From contig NZ_NNBL01000014.1 of assembly GCF_002803065.1 (NCBI RefSeq), positions 191,650 to 255,649 of the forward strand: a DNA stretch of 64,000 nt. The letters are read 5' to 3'. The DNA is from Streptomyces sp. CB01635 (lineage in GTDB: Bacteria; Actinomycetota; Actinomycetes; Streptomycetales; Streptomycetaceae). Under the pieces are notes generated by a model that saw only the letters and a program-made list of their open reading frames with translations, was not told where the DNA came from and made no database searches. The first letter of the stretch is position 1. Every line of letters begins with the position of its first letter. This document shows positions 17,617 through 26,087 of this stretch, one piece after another. The position numbers were made by a program, and so were the translations under genes.

Positions 17617-18069
17617 ATGCCAGTTCCCGCAACCATCCCGATCGCCCACGAGCCGGACCACCGCACCGCCACCATCGGCCGGTACGCGGACGGCCAGTTC
17701 CTGGCCACGGTCACCTACGCCTTCCCCGAGGGCTACCGCCCCGACGACGGCTGGGAGGAGCACAAGCGGCTCTACGCGGTGCTCCACACGTTCGATGCCT
17801 CGGGCCGGTACCGCGACTCGGAGATCTGGTGCGCGGGAACCTGGGCCGAGGGGGCCGAACTCGCCCAGGCCCACGCCCACTTGGACAAACTCCTGGCAGC
17901 CCTGCCCGGCCGCACCTACGCCGACATCGCCGTCCGCCCCTTCCGGCTCGCGGTCGACCGCGTGCTGTTCGGCCTGATCGCCGAGGACGACGACGAGGGC
18001 GGCTGGGCCGAGCTCTACCCGGACCGCCTCGGCTTCGGCGAACCGTGGGACGGCCGGTACGACACCTGA
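17617..18069 (+). CDS. Hypothetical protein
   Basis: 150 residues, soluble, with an acidic C-terminal half (AEDDDEGGWAELYPDRLGF). There is no signal peptide, membrane segment or catalytic motif. Conserved-looking aromatic patches (GYRPDDGWEEHKRLYAVLHTF) suggest a compact fold. It appears monocistronic between the metG terminator and the convergent dioxygenase gene, with a leaderless promoter. I do not recognise the family. Confidence 0.65.
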   Translation: MPVPATIPIAHEPDHRTATIGRYADGQFLATVTYAFPEGYRPDDGWEEHKRLYAVLHTFDASGRYRDSEIWCAGTWAEGAELAQAHAHLDKLLAALPGRTYADIAVRPFRLAVDRVLFGLIAEDDDEGGWAELYPDRLGFGEPWDGRYDT

Positions 18070-18091
18070 GCGCAGCCCGCGGCGACGCCCC

Positions 18092-19030
18092 TCAGGAAGC
18101 CGTCGACGCGGAAGCGCCCGGCTGCGTGTCCGTGCTGTCGTGCGTCTCGTCGGGTGCCACGGCCATCGTGATCGACCCGATGACGCCCTTCGCGATGCGC
18201 CCCTTGCCGTACGTCAGCTTCAGCAGGCCGCCCGTCGTCCCGCTCTGGTCGTAGATCGTGTCCTCGGTCAGCGTCGTGCGCTCGGTCGTGCTCGTCGAGT
18301 ACGGCGCGACCTTCCCGGAGGCGATGACCGCGGCCTCCTCGAAGAAGAACTGGCCGGTGTGGCAGGTGTGTCCGCCCTCGTAGCCGGCGTCGGTCCACTT
18401 GCCGTCCACATGGACCTTGGTGTGGATGTGCACGGCACGGCCCCGGTACCAGCCGGGGAAGATCGTCCTGAACTCGACGCTGCCGTGCTTGTCCGTCTTC
18501 CAGGTGCCCCGCAGATAGCGCTCGTCGTCGGTGGGCTCCTCGTGCCCGCCGCCACCGCCGCCCCCGGGCGGGGCGCCCGTCGGGGTGCCGGACGGCTGGT
18601 CGGTCGGGGCGCCGCTCGGGGCGCCGCTCGGGGGCGTGCCGCCGCCACCGGTGGAGAGGGACTCGTAGCCGGAGTAGATCCCGAGCGCGTCGCAGTGCCA
18701 GATGTCGACCGCCGCGTTCCGCAGGGGCTTGCAGGTCTCGGCGTCGATCACCTTGAGGCGGAGGACCATCGGGATGCCCTCCTTGTCCTCCGTGATGTCA
18801 CGGCGGAGCTTGTCCGCGTCGATGTAGTACGGGCCCTCGGTGGTCTCCGAGGTGAGCCGGTAGCAGGACTCCGCCTCGGACTTCCTGTCGGCGGTGTCCG
18901 TCTCCCCGGCGAACGCGTTGGCGGCGATGGAGCCCCCGACGCCGACGGCCGCCACGGCGGCTCCGCCCGCGAGGATGACCTTCCTGCGGGTCATGTCACG
19001 TTTGTGCGCTGGTCCCTGAGTCTCTGTCAT
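18092..19030 (-). CDS. Exported intradiol ring-cleavage dioxygenase-like protein
   Basis: 312 residues from ATG 19030 (ATG 18994 is an alternative). The N-terminus MTRRKVILAGGAAVAAVG is a twin-arginine-type signal. The catalytic domain carries TEGPYY (64-69), WHCDALGIYSGY (111-122) and PGWYRGRAVHIH (192-203). The two His of HIH, with Tyr from these motifs, are the probable non-haem Fe(III) ligands (family knowledge; exact Tyr assignment is inference). A Gly/Pro-rich low-complexity insert (about 127-165) interrupts the domain at a loop. Such exported members are thought to act on catechol-type aromatics outside the cytoplasm. Confidence 0.82.
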   Translation of the reverse strand: MTETQGPAHKRDMTRRKVILAGGAAVAAVGVGGSIAANAFAGETDTADRKSEAESCYRLTSETTEGPYYIDADKLRRDITEDKEGIPMVLRLKVIDAETCKPLRNAAVDIWHCDALGIYSGYESLSTGGGGTPPSGAPSGAPTDQPSGTPTGAPPGGGGGGGHEEPTDDERYLRGTWKTDKHGSVEFRTIFPGWYRGRAVHIHTKVHVDGKWTDAGYEGGHTCHTGQFFFEEAAVIASGKVAPYSTSTTERTTLTEDTIYDQSGTTGGLLKLTYGKGRIAKGVIGSITMAVAPDETHDSTDTQPGASASTAS

Positions 19031-19092
19031 GGGAAGCGAAGCTAGGACCGCCACCTGTCAGGGACATGGGGACGGGCTGTGAGTCCGCACAG

Positions 19093-19131
19093 CGAAGGGG
19101 CCGGAACCGATCAACGGTTCCGGCCCCTTCG
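19093..19131 (-). terminator. Terminator after aspS
   Basis: A perfect 17-bp stem (19093-19109 with 19115-19131) and 5-nt loop ATCAA lie just beyond the aspS stop, upstream of the dioxygenase gene on the same strand. Confidence 0.85.
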
Positions 19132-19145
19132 GAGACTGGCGGGCG

Positions 19146-20915
19146 TTACTTCTTCTCGGCCACCGGCTTGCGGAGCTGGATGTTCAGCTCGCGCAGGCGC
19201 GTCTCGTCGAGCTCCGTGGGCGCGCCCATCATCAGGTCCTGCGCGTTGCCGTTGAGCGGGAACGCGATGGTCTCGCGGATGTTGGGCTCGTCGGCGAGGA
19301 GCATGACGATGCGGTCGACGCCGGGGGCGATCCCGCCGTGCGGCGGGGCGCCGAAGCGGAACGCGCGGAGCATGCCCGCGAACTGCTCCTCGACGGTGTC
19401 ACGGTCGTAGCCCGCGATCTCGAAGGCCTTGAGCATGATCTCGGGCTCGTGGTTGCGGATCGCGCCGGAGGACAGCTCCACGCCGTTGCAGACGATGTCG
19501 TACTGCCAGCCCAGGATGTCCAGCGGGTCCTTGGTCTCCAGGGCCTCGAGGCCGCCCTGCGGCATGGAGAACGGGTTGTGCGAGAAGTCGATCTTCCCGG
19601 TGTCCTCGTCCTTCTCGTACATCGGGAAGTCGACGATCCAGCAGAAGCGGAAGACGCCCTCCTCGAAGTGCCCGGCGCGCTTGGCGGCCTCGACACGGAC
19701 GGCGCCCATGATCTTGGAGACCTCGTCGAACTCGCCCGCGCCGAAGAAGACGGCGTGGCCGGCCTTCAGGCCGAGACGCTCGGTGAGGACCTTGACGTTC
19801 TCGTCCGTGAGGAACTTCGCGATCGGGCCCGTGAGGGACCCGTCCTCGGCGACACGGACCCAGGCGAGGCCCTTCGCGCCCTGCTCGACCGCGTAGTCAC
19901 CGAGGCCGTCGAAGAACTTGCGGGACTGCGACGCGGTGTCCGGGACGGGCAGCGCGCGCACGTGCTTCCCGGCGAACGCCTTGAACTCGGAGCCCTCGAA
20001 CACGTCCGAGATGTCGACCAGTTCGAGCTGGGCGCGCAGGTCCGGCTTGTCCGAGCCGTACTTGAGCATCGACTCGCGGAACGGGATCCGCGGGAACGGG
20101 GACGTGACGTGGCGGCCGCCGCCGAACTCCTCGAAGAGCTCGGTCATGAGCTTCTCGATCGGCTGGAAGACGTCCTCCTGCTCGACGAAGGACATCTCCA
20201 CGTCGAGCTGGTAGAACTCGCCCGGCGAACGGTCCGCGCGCGCGTCCTCGTCGCGGAAGCAGGGCGCGATCTGGAAGTAGCGGTCGAAGCCCGAGATCAT
20301 CAGCAGCTGCTTGAACTGCTGCGGGGCCTGCGGCAGCGCGTAGAACTTGCCCGGGTTCAGGCGCGAGGGGACGACGAAGTCGCGGGCGCCCTCCGGGGAG
20401 GTGGCGCTGAGGATCGGCGTCGCCATCTCGTTGAAGCCAAGGGCCACCATCTTGGAGCGGATGGAGGCGATGACGGACGAGCGCAGCATGATGTTGCGGT
20501 GCATGCGCTCGCGGCGCAGGTCGAGGAAGCGGTACTCCAGGCGCCGCTCCTCGTTCACCCCGTCGTCCGCGTTGATCGTGAACGGGATCTGCTGGGCCGC
20601 GCCGAGCACCTCGACCTCGGTGGCCTCGATCTCGATCTCGCCCGTGGGCAGCTCGGAGTTGACGTTGTCGGCGCCGCGCGAGACGACCTTGCCGTCGACG
20701 CGGACGACCGTCTCCTTGGTCAGCTTGTCGAGGACCTCGGCGGCGGCGGTGCCGGGGCGGGCGACGAGCTGCGTGATCCCGTAGTGGTCGCGCAGATCGA
20801 TGAAGAGGATGCCGCCCAGGTCGCGCCGATTGTGCAGCCAGCCGCTCAGCCGGACGTCGGATCCGACGTCAGAGGCGCGGAGCTCGCCGCAGGTGTGGGA
20901 CCTGTACCGATGCAT
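19146..20915 (-). CDS. aspS: Aspartyl-tRNA synthetase
   Basis: 589 residues, full-length bacterial class IIb enzyme. The OB-fold anticodon-binding domain (about 1-110) contains LSGWLHNRRDLGGILFIDLRD in part. Class II motif 2 is visible as FRDEDARADRSPGEFYQLD (about 217-235). The GAD insertion domain spans ~280-420. Motif 3 is GGIAPGVDRIVMLL near the C-terminus. It ends with the usual LNIQLRKP tail. It charges tRNA-Asp; whether it also misacylates tRNA-Asn depends on genes outside the window. It is divergent from the phosphatase gene. Confidence 0.96.
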   Translation of the reverse strand: MHRYRSHTCGELRASDVGSDVRLSGWLHNRRDLGGILFIDLRDHYGITQLVARPGTAAAEVLDKLTKETVVRVDGKVVSRGADNVNSELPTGEIEIEATEVEVLGAAQQIPFTINADDGVNEERRLEYRFLDLRRERMHRNIMLRSSVIASIRSKMVALGFNEMATPILSATSPEGARDFVVPSRLNPGKFYALPQAPQQFKQLLMISGFDRYFQIAPCFRDEDARADRSPGEFYQLDVEMSFVEQEDVFQPIEKLMTELFEEFGGGRHVTSPFPRIPFRESMLKYGSDKPDLRAQLELVDISDVFEGSEFKAFAGKHVRALPVPDTASQSRKFFDGLGDYAVEQGAKGLAWVRVAEDGSLTGPIAKFLTDENVKVLTERLGLKAGHAVFFGAGEFDEVSKIMGAVRVEAAKRAGHFEEGVFRFCWIVDFPMYEKDEDTGKIDFSHNPFSMPQGGLEALETKDPLDILGWQYDIVCNGVELSSGAIRNHEPEIMLKAFEIAGYDRDTVEEQFAGMLRAFRFGAPPHGGIAPGVDRIVMLLADEPNIRETIAFPLNGNAQDLMMGAPTELDETRLRELNIQLRKPVAEKK

Positions 20916-21035
20916 CGTCGTTCATCCAGTCTTTGCGATTGGGGATTGGCCGGGCATGCCCGAAGCCCCAGGGTACCGGCCGCCCCATGATCGCTCTGCG
21001 AATAGCCTCGGTGGCCGTCCACGATCACCTCTTCT

Positions 21036-21041
21036 TAGAGT
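21036..21041 (+). promoter_or_regulatory. -10 hexamer TAGAGT of a predicted leaderless transcript
   Basis: TAGAGT lies exactly at -12 to -7 of the phosphatase ATG (21048), so the mRNA would start at the initiation codon. Confidence 0.45.
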
Positions 21042-21047
21042 GGGGCC

Positions 21048-23249
21048 ATGCGCACTGGTGACCCCCTGCCGCCCGTGGGGGACGTTCTCGCCGCCCTCGA
21101 CACCGGTGTGTGGCGGTGGGACAACCGGGCCGGGCTGGTCACCTTCGACGCGGAGGCGGCCCGGCTGCTCGGCCTGCCCGAATGCCCTGTGACGCTGACG
21201 GAGGCCACCGTACGGTCCCGCTTCCACCCCGTCGACTGGAACGAGATCGACGGCGTCGTCCAGCTCGCCGTCGCCGAGGGCACCCTCGCCGAGGCCCGGC
21301 TGAGGATCATGGACGATCAGGGCGTGGTCATCAGGACCGTACGCAGCCGTTCCAAGCCGATCATGCACGGCGACTCGCAGGCGTTCGAGCTGATCGGCAC
21401 GCTCCAGGAGGTCAGCGAGCCCACGCCCGGGTCCGCCGCGCTCACCCCCGTGACCGGCGACTGGCGGCGCTCCCGTGAGGCGTTCCTGCTGGACGCCGGG
21501 CGGGCGCTCGCCGAGGCGGGGTCCACCGAGGAGGTCCTGCGGGTCGCGGCCGGGCTCTCCATGCCGGGGTTCTCGCCGGACGGCCTCGCCGTCTTCGGCG
21601 TCGGCGGCGACCGGCTCACGGTCATCGGGCACCACGGGCACGAGCCGGGCGAGGAGGGGCCCTTCACGGACATGCCCCTGGACACCGACTATCCGGCCGC
21701 CGAGGTGGTGCGCACCGGCCGCGCCGTCTATCTGTCGTCGCCCGAGCAGTACCGCCTGCGCTACCAGGCCGCCTGGCCGCTGGCCCAGCGCTTCCACCGG
21801 CAGTCCTGGGCGTTCCTGCCACTCATCGTCGCCGGCCGCACCATCGGCACCTGGATGGCGGCGTTCACCTACCCGGTGTCGTTCACACCCGACGAGCGCT
21901 CCGTCCTGACGACGGTGGCGCGGATGCTGGCACAGGCCCTGTCGCGCGCCGGGATCACCGAGTCGGAGCGGGAGCTGACGGACGGGCTCCAGCGCTCGAT
22001 GCTGCCGACGCTCGGCCCCGACATCCCGGGGATGAGCGTCGCCGCCCGCTATGTCCCGACCGGCGGCGGTCTGCAGGTCGGCGGCGACTGGTACGACATG
22101 ATCCCGCTGCCGACCGGGCGCATCGCGCTCGTCATCGGCGATGTACAGGGGCACGACGTGCGGGCCGCGGGCCTGATGGGACAGCTGCGGATCGCGCTGC
22201 GGGCGTACGCGTCCGAGGGACACCGCCCGGACGCCGTCCTCTCCCGCGCCTCGCGCTTCCTGTACGGGGTCACCGACTCCATCACGTACGGCTCCACGGG
22301 CGGCCCCGGCAAGGGCATCGAGAAGGGCTCCGAGGCGGGCGACCCGCGCTTCGCGACCTGTCTGTACGTGGAGGCCGACCCGAAGACGGGAACCCTGGAG
22401 ATCGCCCGCGCGGGCCATCCCGACCCCGCCATACGCATGACCGACGGGACGGTCCTGGTGCGGCCCACCGCGGGCGGGCTGCCCCTCGGCGTCGACCCCG
22501 ACGCCGACTACCCCACGACCCGGCTCACCCTCGAACCCGGCGACACCCTGCTGATCTGCACCGACGGCCTCATCGAAACGGGCGGCCACGACCTCGACAC
22601 CGGCTGGGCGCGCATCCGCGGCATCCTCGAGGAGCACGGGGAGCGGCCCATCGACCCCGACCGTCTGGAGGACCTCGCCGACGCGCTCGTACGGGCCGTG
22701 CACGGCCCCTCCTCGCACTACACGACGGGCCCGCTCGCCGACCGGCGCGAGGACGACATAGCCGTGCTGCTCCTCGCCAGGACGGACCTGCCCGAGGCGC
22801 CCGTGCCCGCGCGCCGCACCGCGATGACCGTCGCCCAGGCCGAGCCGGAGCGGGTCGCCGCCGCCCGCCAGCACCTGCGCGAGCTGCTGCACGACTGGAG
22901 CGACGAGGACCAGGTCGACTCGGCGGTCCTGATGATCTCGGAGATGCTCACCAACGTCCTCGTCCACACGGACGGCGACGCGCTGCTGGTCGCCGAGGTC
23001 ACCGGCGGGCCCGCGCGGCGACTGCGCGCCGAGGTCGCCGACGCCAGCGACGACCTGCCGCACAAGCGCCACCCCGGCGAGCTCGCCTCGTCCGGGCGCG
23101 GCCTCGTCCTGATGGAGCTGCTCGCCCACCGCTGGGGCGTGGACCCGAGGGGCGAGGGCAAGAGCATCTGGTTCGAGCTCTACGAGCCCTCGGCCGACGT
23201 TTCACGTGAACCCCCCGACGGCGCCGCCGGCCCCTCGCCTGCGGAGTAG
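21048..23249 (+). CDS. PAS-GAF-SpoIIE phosphatase with C-terminal HATPase (anti-sigma-like) domain
   Basis: 733 residues in four domains: PAS (about 12-115, GVWRWDNRAGLVTFDAEAARL), GAF (~145-300), PP2C/SpoIIE Ser/Thr phosphatase (~315-570) with the metal-binding GGDWYDM and GDVQGHD motifs, and an RsbW-type HATPase (~590-720). The fusion fits a partner-switching regulator that both dephosphorylates an anti-sigma antagonist and could bind a sigma factor or antagonist (family knowledge; targets unknown). No STAS gene is adjacent. The last 70 bp overlap the convergent permease gene, and a near-perfect parS lies inside that overlap. Confidence 0.9.
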   Translation: MRTGDPLPPVGDVLAALDTGVWRWDNRAGLVTFDAEAARLLGLPECPVTLTEATVRSRFHPVDWNEIDGVVQLAVAEGTLAEARLRIMDDQGVVIRTVRSRSKPIMHGDSQAFELIGTLQEVSEPTPGSAALTPVTGDWRRSREAFLLDAGRALAEAGSTEEVLRVAAGLSMPGFSPDGLAVFGVGGDRLTVIGHHGHEPGEEGPFTDMPLDTDYPAAEVVRTGRAVYLSSPEQYRLRYQAAWPLAQRFHRQSWAFLPLIVAGRTIGTWMAAFTYPVSFTPDERSVLTTVARMLAQALSRAGITESERELTDGLQRSMLPTLGPDIPGMSVAARYVPTGGGLQVGGDWYDMIPLPTGRIALVIGDVQGHDVRAAGLMGQLRIALRAYASEGHRPDAVLSRASRFLYGVTDSITYGSTGGPGKGIEKGSEAGDPRFATCLYVEADPKTGTLEIARAGHPDPAIRMTDGTVLVRPTAGGLPLGVDPDADYPTTRLTLEPGDTLLICTDGLIETGGHDLDTGWARIRGILEEHGERPIDPDRLEDLADALVRAVHGPSSHYTTGPLADRREDDIAVLLLARTDLPEAPVPARRTAMTVAQAEPERVAAARQHLRELLHDWSDEDQVDSAVLMISEMLTNVLVHTDGDALLVAEVTGGPARRLRAEVADASDDLPHKRHPGELASSGRGLVLMELLAHRWGVDPRGEGKSIWFELYEPSADVSREPPDGAAGPSPAE

Positions 23250-24292
23250 CGCGTGCGCAGCTCCCCGACCACCCCGAAGGCGGCCGCCGTCACGGGCACC
23301 GCGAGCAGCATGCCGAGGATGCCCGCGACGGAGGCGCCGGCCGTGATCGCCAGCATCACCATCGCGGGATGCATCTGCACGGTGCGGGACTGGATCATCG
23401 GCTGAAGGATGTGGCCCTCCAGCTGCTGCACGGCCAGGATGACGCCGAGCACCCACAGGGCAGTCACCCAGCCCCGGTCGGCGAGCGCCACGAGGACGGC
23501 GACGGCGCCGGAGATCGCCGCCCCGAGGTAGGGGATGTACGCGCCGACGAAGACCAGGGAGCCGAGCCCGACCGCGCCGGGCACCTTCAGGACGAGCAGG
23601 CCGACGGTGATGCAGATCGAGTCGATGAGGGCGATCAACGTGGTCCCGCGCATGAAGCCCTCGACAGCCTGGAAGGCGCGCCGCCCCATCGCCTCCAGGG
23701 TTTCCCCGGCGCGGCCGGGCGCGATGCTGTGCGCGAGGCCCGCGGCCCGGTCGGAGTCCTTGAGGAAGAAGAACGTGAGCAGCAGGGCGAGGACGCTGGT
23801 CGCGAGGAGCGAGCCGAGGACGGAGAGGCCGGCCAGCACCCCGCTCGCGGCGCTGGCGCCCCACTTGGACACCAGGTCCTTGAGGCTGCCGGCGGCGGAT
23901 CCGAGGTCGTCGGCCGCGGTGATCCCGAAGTGGTCCTTGATCCAGTCGCCGGCAGCCCGCACAGAGTCGACGATCTGGTCGCCGGTGTCGATGAGGGTCT
24001 TGACGACGATGTAGCCGGCGCCGCCGACGACGGCGATGAGGGCGACACAGGTGAGGATGGCGGCGAGCGCCCGGCTGACCCTCCTGCGGATCAGCCAGCC
24101 GTGCACCGGCCCGAGCAGGGCCGTGCCGAGCAGGGCGAGCAGCAGGGGTGTGACGGCCGTCTTGAAGACGATGCACAGCCAGATACCGACGGCCGCGACC
24201 CCGGTGACGAGCAGGGCGACCACGCACCAGGCGGCGGTGCGGCGGGCTGGTTCGGGAAGAAGCGGCTTACCTGTACCTGTGTGCACCCTCAC
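23180..24292 (-). CDS. AI-2E/PerM family membrane permease
   Basis: 370 residues with about eight membrane helices. Paired N-terminal helices (about 22-42, 44-62), a helix near 72-92, a soluble segment (~95-150) and a helix block from ~155 to 340 match the AI-2E family exporter/antiporter fold. GSLVFVGAYIPYLGAAISGAV in part is the conserved helical hairpin. The start is GTG 24292 (GTG 24286 is also possible). The TAG stop lies inside the convergent phosphatase gene. The family includes autoinducer exporters and Na+/H+ antiporters; the substrate here is unknown. Confidence 0.82.
   Translation of the reverse strand: MRVHTGTGKPLLPEPARRTAAWCVVALLVTGVAAVGIWLCIVFKTAVTPLLLALLGTALLGPVHGWLIRRRVSRALAAILTCVALIAVVGGAGYIVVKTLIDTGDQIVDSVRAAGDWIKDHFGITAADDLGSAAGSLKDLVSKWGASAASGVLAGLSVLGSLLATSVLALLLTFFFLKDSDRAAGLAHSIAPGRAGETLEAMGRRAFQAVEGFMRGTTLIALIDSICITVGLLVLKVPGAVGLGSLVFVGAYIPYLGAAISGAVAVLVALADRGWVTALWVLGVILAVQQLEGHILQPMIQSRTVQMHPAMVMLAITAGASVAGILGMLLAVPVTAAAFGVVGELRTRYSAGEGPAAPSGGSRETSAEGS
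23199..23212. other. parS: parS centromere-like site (13 of 14)
   Basis: GTTTCACGTGAACC differs from the Streptomyces/Bacillus parS consensus GTTTCACGTGAAAC at one base. It lies in the 70-bp overlap of two convergent genes and codes in both of them. ParB binding is expected from family knowledge. Confidence 0.75.
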
Positions 24293-24305
24293 AGGGCATC
24301 ACGCG

Positions 24306-24339
24306 CGCGTGGCCCCGACCTTCCGGGCGGGGCCACGCG
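24306..24339 (-). terminator. Terminator after pirin gene
   Basis: CGCGTGGCCCCG (24306-24317) pairs perfectly with CGGGGCCACGCG (24328-24339), loop of 10 nt, just past the pirin stop. Confidence 0.75.
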
Positions 24340-24362
24340 AGTGACGGACAATCAGATACCGC

Positions 24363-25325
24363 TTACGTGTGCGGGATCCGCTCTCCCGGGATGACCCCGA
24401 GCCGGCCCGCCTGGAAGTCCTCGAACGCCTGCTGGAGTTCGTCGCGGGTGTTCATGACGAACGGACCGTAGTGCGCCATCGGCTCCCGGATCGGGCGGCC
24501 GCCCAGGAGGACGACCTCGAGGTCCGGGGTGTTGGAGTCCTGCGTCTCGTCCGCGCGGACGGTCAGCGAGGAACCCGCGCCGAAGACGGCGGTCTGGCCC
24601 ATGTGGACCGGCCTGCGGTCGGTGCCGACGGTGCCGCGGCCGGCGAGGACGTACGCGAGGCCGTTGAACTCCTCGCGCCACGGCAGCGTCAGCTCGGCGC
24701 CGGGGCGGACGGTCGCGTGGACCATCGTGATCGGCGTGTGCGTGATGCCGGGGCCGTCGTGGCCGTCGAGCTCACCCGCGATGACGCGCAGCAGGGCGCC
24801 GCCGTCGGCGGTGGTGAGGAGCTTGACCTGGCCACCGTGGATGTCCTGGTAGCGGGGGTCCTTCATCTTGTCGGCGGCCGGGAGGTTCACCCACAGCTGG
24901 AGGCCGTGGAAGAGCCCGCCGGACATGACGAGCGCCTCCGGCGGCGCCTCGATGTGCAGGAGGCCGGAGCCGGCCGTCATCCACTGGGTGTCGCCGTTGG
25001 TGATGGTGCCGCCACCACCGTTGGAGTCCTGGTGAACGAAGGTGCCGTCGATGATGTAGGTGACGGTCTCGAAGCCGCGGTGCGGATGCCAGGGCGTGCC
25101 CTTGGGCTCTCCTGGCGCGTACTCCACCTCACCCATCTGGTCCATCATGATGAACGGGTCGAGGTACTTGTAGTTGATCCCGGCGAACGCCCGGCGCACC
25201 GGGAACCCCTCGCCCTCGAATCCGCTGGGCGCGGTCGTCACGGCCAGCACGGGGCGGGCCACGGCGTCGGCGGACGCGGCCACACGGGGCAGGGTCAGCG
25301 GGTTTTCGACGGTCACTGCAGGCAT
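24363..25325 (-). CDS. Pirin family protein
   Basis: 320 residues, two-cupin pirin. The metal-binding motif HPHRGFETV (about 80-88) and the following His/Glu (HIEAPPE region, ~123) are intact. The C-terminal pirin domain holds GRPIREPMAHYGPFVMNT. Pirins bind Fe and act as quercetinase-like enzymes or redox-sensitive regulators. The ATG 25325 has AAGGAGG upstream. An imperfect inverted repeat at 25353-25368 in its promoter (AGTT...AACT) might bind a repressor. Confidence 0.9.
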   Translation of the reverse strand: MPAVTVENPLTLPRVAASADAVARPVLAVTTAPSGFEGEGFPVRRAFAGINYKYLDPFIMMDQMGEVEYAPGEPKGTPWHPHRGFETVTYIIDGTFVHQDSNGGGGTITNGDTQWMTAGSGLLHIEAPPEALVMSGGLFHGLQLWVNLPAADKMKDPRYQDIHGGQVKLLTTADGGALLRVIAGELDGHDGPGITHTPITMVHATVRPGAELTLPWREEFNGLAYVLAGRGTVGTDRRPVHMGQTAVFGAGSSLTVRADETQDSNTPDLEVVLLGGRPIREPMAHYGPFVMNTRDELQQAFEDFQAGRLGVIPGERIPHT

Positions 25326-25352
25326 GTCGGGACCTCCTTGTGCTCCGAGTTT

Positions 25353-25368
25353 AGTTGAACATAGAACT
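25353..25368. promoter_or_regulatory. AT-rich imperfect inverted repeat in the pirin promoter
   Basis: AGTTGAACATAGAACT has matching AGTT/AACT ends and is unusually AT-rich for this region. It lies 28-43 bp before the ATG, where a repressor would block transcription. No regulator gene is adjacent. Confidence 0.3.
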
Positions 25369-25389
25369 TTCTGCCACCTGGAACACGGA

Positions 25390-25417
25390 ACGCCCGGAGG
25401 GAATTCCCTCCGGGCGT
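25390..25417 (-). terminator. Terminator after SseB gene
   Basis: ACGCCCGGAGGG and CCCTCCGGGCGT form a perfect 12-bp stem around AATT; the whole 28 bp is palindromic. Confidence 0.8.
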
Positions 25418-25444
25418 CCTGGGTGCCTGCTTGCGTGCCGGCGT

Positions 25445-25912
25445 CTAGCCGTACATGCGGCGCATCGCGAAGTCGACCATCTGCTCGACCGCCTTGGCGT
25501 CGAAGACCATCCGGTGTTCGCCCTCCATGTCGAGGACGAAGCCGTACCCGGTCGGGAGCAGGTCGATCACCTCGGCGCCGGTGATCACGAAGTACTTGGA
25601 CTCCTTGCCCGCGTACCTGCGCAGCTCCTTGAGGGAGGTGAACATCGGGATGACCGGCTGCTGGGTGTTGTGCAGCGCGAGGAAGCCGGGGTTGTCGCCG
25701 CGCGGGCAGTAGACCTTCGACGTCGCGAAGATCTGCTGGAAGTCCTCGGCCGACATCGAGCCCGTGGTGAAGGCGCGGACCGCGTCCGCCAGCGACGGAG
25801 GCGACGGCTCCGGATACAACGGCGGCGCCTGCTGGCCGTACCCGCCCTGCATGCCCTGCTGCGGCGGCGCGTACTGCTGCCCGGGTCCCGCGGTCTGGTC
25901 GTAGCCGTACAT
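25445..25912 (-). CDS. SseB family protein
   Basis: 155 residues starting at ATG 25912 (MYGYDQTAGPGQQY); an upstream in-frame extension lacks coding character. A Gln/Gly/Pro/Tyr-rich N-terminal tail of ~45 residues precedes an SseB-type domain with KVYCPRGDNPGFLALH, MFTSLKELRRY and GYGFVLDMEGEHRMVFD. SseB-domain proteins are common in actinobacteria and mostly uncharacterised. Divergent from the acyl-CoA dehydrogenase gene. Confidence 0.82.
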   Translation of the reverse strand: MYGYDQTAGPGQQYAPPQQGMQGGYGQQAPPLYPEPSPPSLADAVRAFTTGSMSAEDFQQIFATSKVYCPRGDNPGFLALHNTQQPVIPMFTSLKELRRYAGKESKYFVITGAEVIDLLPTGYGFVLDMEGEHRMVFDAKAVEQMVDFAMRRMYG

Positions 25913-25995
25913 GGGGGCCAGACTACCGAGGCGGGGCCGGAGCGCGGGCGCCGTTAGACCCTGCTCACATTGGCGGATCAGGGGTTGCGTCTTAT

Positions 25996-26007
25996 TACCG
26001 ACGGGTA
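25996..26007. promoter_or_regulatory. Candidate operator site 1 (TACC-N4-GGTA)
   Basis: TACC-GACG-GGTA is an inverted repeat upstream of the acyl-CoA dehydrogenase gene. It is the left member of a pair whose centres are 32 bp (about three helical turns) apart. Confidence 0.5.
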
Positions 26008-26027
26008 GCATTATCGTAGGCGCTTGC

Positions 26028-26039
26028 TACTTGCGAGTA
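26028..26039. promoter_or_regulatory. Candidate operator site 2 (TACT-N4-AGTA)
   Basis: TACT-TGCG-AGTA matches site 1 in the pattern TACY-N4-RGTA. It lies 49 bp before the start codon. TetR-type fatty acid catabolism regulators use palindromes of this size; the regulator is not in this window. Confidence 0.45.
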
Positions 26040-26087
26040 GTGCGTGTTTACGAAGATCCCGCTCACCAGCCAAACGGAGCCGTCGCC

